Source of the DNA: an uncultured Collinsella sp.
Lineage (GTDB): Bacteria; Actinomycetota; Coriobacteriia; Coriobacteriales; Coriobacteriaceae
Length of the DNA stretch: 9,020 nt
Assembly (NCBI GenBank): GCA_902478885.1
Contig: CABSMS010000078.1
Location: forward strand, 1-9,020
Direction: 5' to 3'
Shown here: positions 6,587-9,020 of the stretch, in pieces
How positions within the stretch are numbered: the stretch's first letter is position 1
How the letters are laid out: each line of letters begins with the position of its first letter
Notes under the pieces: model-generated
The model's database searches: none
Seen by the model: only the letters and a program-made list of their open reading frames with translations
Told to the model about the DNA's origin: nothing
Position numbers and translations under genes: made by a program

Positions 6587-7392
6587 TCGTCGCCGAGTTT
6601 GAACGTGCGCTGCTGGCGCGCTACCCCAAGGCGGACGCCGAGGGCTGGGATCACGTAGGTCTCTCCGTTGGCGATCCCGCTGCCGAGATTACCGGCGTTG
6701 CCTGCGCGCTCGATGCCACCGAGGCAAATGTTCGCCGTGCACAAGAAGCCGGTGCCAACGTTCTGCTGACGCATCATCCCATATACATCAAGGCGCCCGA
6801 GGCGTTTTGCCCAGCTGATGCCGCACGCCCCCAGTGCAGCGCGGCACTCTACGAGGCAGCGCGTTGCGGCGTGAGCATCATTTCGCTCCACACCAACCTG
6901 GACCGCTCGCACGAAGCCCGCGTCTGCCTGAGCGAGCTGCTGGGTGCCGCACCCGTGAGCTCACTGGAGCACGTGGACGACCCCGAGTCCACCGGCCTGG
7001 GTGCACTCGCGACCCTCAACAACCCCTGTAGCCTGCGCGATCTCGCCGCCCGTGCCGCCACGGCATTTGGCAGCGACCCGCGTGTGTGGGGCGAAGCCGA
7101 GCACGCGTGCCGAACCGTCGCTATTTTGGGCGGCTCCCTGGGCGACTTTGGAGAGCTCGCCATCGCCGCAGGCGCAGATGTTGTCGTGACGGGCGAGGCG
7201 GGCTACCACGTGGCGCAAGACCTTGCCTTGCGCGGGCTGTCGGTGATCTTGCTCGGCCACGACCGCTCTGAGGAGCCGTTCGTTGATATATTGATGAACT
7301 CTGCAGTTGACGCCGGGGTCGACCCCCGTCATGCGATTAAAATACTGAACCCTTGCCAATGGTGGACTGTGACAAAAGGAGAGAACTTATGA
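6583..7392 (+). CDS. Nif3-like dinuclear metal centre protein (DUF34/YqfO family)
   Basis: The 269-residue product belongs to the widespread Nif3/DUF34 family, which forms ring-like oligomers with two metal ions per subunit. It is sometimes annotated as GTP cyclohydrolase I type 2, but its cellular role is unsettled. Visible motifs: WDHVGLSVGD at 22-31, THHPI at 63-67, HTNLD at 103-107, GGSLGDF at 183-189, TGEAGYH at 203-209, and GHDRSE at 225-230. Probable metal ligands are His64, His65, Asp107, His226 and Glu230. It is the short form, without the extra inserted domain seen in some family members. The ATG overlaps the previous stop as ATGA (6583-6586), and no clear Shine-Dalgarno precedes it, so translation is probably coupled to the desulfurase. 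Its own stop overlaps the zinc-ribbon gene in the same way. Confidence 0.93.
   Translation: MIVAEFERALLARYPKADAEGWDHVGLSVGDPAAEITGVACALDATEANVRRAQEAGANVLLTHHPIYIKAPEAFCPADAARPQCSAALYEAARCGVSIISLHTNLDRSHEARVCLSELLGAAPVSSLEHVDDPESTGLGALATLNNPCSLRDLAARAATAFGSDPRVWGEAEHACRTVAILGGSLGDFGELAIAAGADVVVTGEAGYHVAQDLALRGLSVILLGHDRSEEPFVDILMNSAVDAGVDPRHAIKILNPCQWWTVTKGENL
7375..7381 (+). promoter_or_regulatory. Ribosome binding site of the zinc-ribbon protein gene
   Basis: AAAGGAG ends seven bases before the ATG at 7389. It decides the start: an upstream in-frame ATG at 7353 has no such site and would add 12 residues unlike the family. Confidence 0.85.
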
Positions 7393-8108
7393 GCGCCGGC
7401 GCTACGCTACTCAAGCTGCAACAGATCGATTTGGAGCTCGCCCGCAACAAGAGCGAACTTGCCAATATGCCGGAGCTCAAGGAGCTCGCTTCCAAGCGCA
7501 AGACCTATGTGAAGCTCAAGTCCGAGATGACCAAGCTCTACGCCCAGCGCAAGGATCTGGACATTGAGCTCGACGATCTCAACACCACCGAGATTCAGAC
7601 CAACAACGCCATCGAGGCTGCCAAGAAGCGCCATGTCGACGGCTCCGACTACCGCGAGGTTCAGGACCTGGAGAATGAACTCGCCACCCTGGCCAAGCGT
7701 CTGGACAAGATTGAGCACACCCGCAAGGACGTCGTTGTCGCCCATAAGGAGGCGCTCGAGCGCGAGGCCCGCGCGCAGGCAATCATCGCCAAGTTCGAGG
7801 AGGGCGTGAAGGCCGATACCAAGGCCGCCCGCGCCAAGGCTGCCGACCTTCAGGCTCAGATTGACGCCGCCACTAAAGAGCGCACCGCGCTTGCTGCCAC
7901 GCTGCCGGCCGACGTGCTCACCGACTACGAGCGTCTGCTCAAGCAGTTCCGCGGCCTGGCCGTCGAGACCATCCAGGGCAACATCCCCACGGTCTGTCAC
8001 ACCGCGCTGCAGGCATCGTCCATGAGCGACCTGAACCACGACGGTAGCGAGATTACGCACTGCCCGTACTGCCACCGCCTCCTGGTGCTCCCGAGCAAGG
8101 AAGCTTAA
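7389..8108 (+). CDS. Coiled-coil protein with C-terminal zinc ribbon (zf-RING_7 family), one cysteine missing
   Basis: The 239-residue product has the shape of the C4-type zinc ribbon family (Pfam PF02591), which includes Helicobacter pylori HP0958 and Mycobacterium tuberculosis Rv2229c. Residues about 5-175 are a long charged helical hairpin rich in Lys, Glu, Leu and Ala, with the conserved HVDGSDYREVQDLENEL region at 82-98. The tail should hold two CxxC pairs. The second pair is intact, Cys225 and Cys228 in THCPYCHRLL. The first reads NIPTVCHTAL at 199-208: Cys203 is kept, but the first cysteine position is Pro200. Zinc may be bound by three cysteines plus a histidine (His204, His224 and His229 are nearby), or not at all. 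The role is unknown here; in H. pylori the relative acts in flagellar gene control. The gene overlaps the Nif3-like gene by four bases, and this pairing recurs in distant bacteria. Confidence 0.88.
   Translation: MSAGATLLKLQQIDLELARNKSELANMPELKELASKRKTYVKLKSEMTKLYAQRKDLDIELDDLNTTEIQTNNAIEAAKKRHVDGSDYREVQDLENELATLAKRLDKIEHTRKDVVVAHKEALEREARAQAIIAKFEEGVKADTKAARAKAADLQAQIDAATKERTALAATLPADVLTDYERLLKQFRGLAVETIQGNIPTVCHTALQASSMSDLNHDGSEITHCPYCHRLLVLPSKEA
8097..8103 (+). promoter_or_regulatory. Ribosome binding site of coaBC
   Basis: AAGGAAG lies in the last codons of the zinc-ribbon gene, eight bases before the ATG at 8112. Confidence 0.65.
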
Positions 8109-8111
8109 ACG

Positions 8112-9000
8112 ATGGCGGCACCCAACAATTCAATACAACTTGAGGGAAATACGATCCTGCTGGGCATTACCGGCGGGATCGCCGCCTATAAGTCGTGCAA
8201 TATCGTGCGCCTGCTGCAAAAGCGCGGCGCGCGCGTCAAGGTCGTTATGAGCGAGCATGCCACCGAGTTTGTGGGGCCGCTTACCTTCCGCGCACTCACC
8301 AATGAGCCGGTCGCGGTGGGCCTATTCGACGATCCCTCCGACCCCATCCACCACATTTCGCTGGCGCAGGAGCCCGATCTGGTGGTCGTGGCGCCCGCGA
8401 CGGCCAATATCATCGCCAAGATGGCCAACGGCGTCGCCGATGACCTCATCTCCACCACGCTGCTTGCGACGCCGCGACCCATCGTGATCGCACCCGCTAT
8501 GAACAACGGCATGTGGAAGGCGCCGGCGACGCAGGCCAACATGGCCACGCTGCGCGAGCGCGGTGTCCATGTGGTGGGTCCGGGCAGCGGCTACCTTGCC
8601 TGCGGCGACGTGGACACGGGACGCATGAGCGAGCCCGAGGACATCGTAGAGGCTGTCTGTGAGGTGCTCAACCCCGCGCCACAGGACCTGGCGGGTAAGC
8701 GCATCGTAATTACCGCCGGTCCCACGCACGAGCCGATCGACCCCGTGCGATTCATTGGCAACCGCTCTTCGGGCAAGATGGGCATCGCCCTGGCGGGGGA
8801 GGCCGCACGCCGCGGCGCTGCGGTCACGCTCGTGTTGGGACCGACATCACTCGATGTGCCCTGCGGCGTGGAGTGCGTGCGCGTGCAGACCGCCGCAGAG
8901 ATGCTCCAGGCGGCCCTGAGCGCCTTCCAGACGGCCGATGCGGCAATTTGTGCGGCCGCCGTCGCCGACTACACCCCCGCGGCCCCTGCGGACCATAAGC
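8112..9000 (+). CDS. coaBC: Bifunctional phosphopantothenoylcysteine decarboxylase/phosphopantothenate-cysteine ligase, 3'-truncated
   Basis: CoaBC (Dfp) joins phosphopantothenate to cysteine and then decarboxylates the product to phosphopantetheine, two steps of coenzyme A synthesis in the cytosol. Native sequence gives 296 codons of about 400. The FMN-dependent CoaC domain spans about 14-185: LLGITGGIAAYKS at 16-28, His80-His81 in PIHHISLA (one is the catalytic histidine), VVVAPATANI at 91-100, APAMNNGMW at 127-135, and the lid cysteine Cys164 in GYLACGDVDTGRM. The CoaB domain begins near 190: VITAGPTHEPIDPVRFIGNR at 199-218, then SSGKMG and VADYTP at 284-289. The lysine-rich motif expected just after ADHK and the dimerisation end of CoaB are missing, because adapter replaces the gene from base 9001. 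The last seven in-frame codons, PVSYTHL, are almost entirely adapter-encoded. The start is three bases after the previous stop. Confidence 0.95.
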
Positions 9001-9020
9001 CTGTCTCTTATACACATCTG
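9001..9020 (-). other. Nextera/Tn5 mosaic-end adapter (artificial)
   Basis: Bases 9001-9019 (CTGTCTCTTATACACATCT) are the complete 19-base mosaic end of tagmentation adapters, read inward on the - strand. The following G at 9020 agrees with the Read 1/i5-side adapter, which continues GACGC, and not with the i7 side, which continues CCGAG. One base is weak evidence for which side. The sequence is not genomic. It interrupts coaBC and, on the - strand, creates a false MYKRQ start. Confidence 0.97.

Larger units (their letters stand above)
16..9000 (+). other. Probable single transcription unit, ispH to coaBC
   Basis: All ten genes point the same way. Junctions from left to right: 2-base gap, 10-base gap, 8-base overlap, 9-base gap, 18-base gap, 6-base gap, 4-base overlap, 4-base overlap, 3-base gap. 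I see no inverted repeat followed by a T-run at any junction and no convincing promoter. Co-transcription is inferred from spacing only. Internal promoters inside coding sequence cannot be excluded. Neither end of the unit is in the window. Confidence 0.6.

Noticed and set aside
7305..7345. Possible internal promoter or terminator near the end of the Nif3-like gene
   Set aside because: TTGACG at 7307-7312 and TAAAAT at 7338-7343 are 25 bases apart, too far for a standard sigma-70 promoter. The short palindrome GGGGTCGACCCC between them has no loop or following T-run, and all of it is coding sequence.
8824..9015. Minus-strand reading frame beginning MYKRQ
   Set aside because: Its start and first residues are adapter sequence, and the rest is the antisense of coaBC, which is clearly coding on the + strand.
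1..9020. Inverted Tn5 ends flanking the window as a natural composite transposon
   Set aside because: Both copies match the engineered mosaic end rather than the natural IS50 outside or inside ends. There is no transposase gene, the contents are core housekeeping genes, and the nine native bases beside each end do not form a duplicated target site.

Overview
This is a gene-dense, GC-rich stretch of a bacterial chromosome. It holds ten protein-coding genes, all on the + strand, eight complete and one cut at each end. It reads as housekeeping core genome: isoprenoid synthesis, ribosome assembly, phospholipid precursors, the pentose phosphate pathway, sulfur mobilisation and coenzyme A synthesis. 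No tRNA, rRNA, CRISPR array, prophage or natural insertion sequence is visible. The protein sequences and the gene order ispH - DUF512 radical SAM - der - plsY - gpsA resemble clostridial and coriobacterial genomes. Combined with the strong G/C bias at third codon positions and the Shine-Dalgarno sites, this suggests a Coriobacteriia member, perhaps Collinsella-like. That placement is inference from memory of family sequences, not a search.

The outermost bases are not natural DNA. Positions 1-15 are the last 15 bases of the Tn5 mosaic end used in Nextera/tagmentation libraries, and positions 9001-9019 are the complete mosaic end in the opposite orientation. The native sequence is therefore 16-9000, and both terminal genes (ispH and coaBC) are cut by an assembly or library edge rather than by biology. 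The peptides MYKRQ at the left edge and PVSYTHL at the right edge come wholly or almost wholly from adapter.

Layout: 16-228, C-terminal tail of IspH; 231-1673, PDZ plus radical SAM plus DUF512 protein of unknown function; 1684-3018, Der GTPase; 3011-3694, PlsY acyltransferase; 3704-4711, GpsA; 4730-5401, Rpe; 5408-6586, NifS/IscS-type cysteine desulfurase; 6583-7392, Nif3-like dinuclear metal protein; 7389-8108, coiled-coil protein with a C-terminal zinc ribbon lacking one cysteine; 8112-9000, CoaBC without its C-terminal quarter. Gaps between genes never exceed 18 bases. Three junctions overlap (8, 4 and 4 bases), so the genes are probably co-transcribed; no convincing terminator or promoter is seen inside.

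Functional links: GpsA makes glycerol-3-phosphate and PlsY acylates it, so the pair feeds phospholipid synthesis. IspH and the DUF512 protein carry or are expected to carry Fe-S clusters, and the cysteine desulfurase supplies sulfur for such clusters. The Nif3-like and zinc-ribbon genes form a translationally coupled pair also known as neighbours in distant bacteria, with no agreed function. The least understood parts of the window are the DUF512 protein, whose gene sits beside der, and the Nif3/zinc-ribbon pair.
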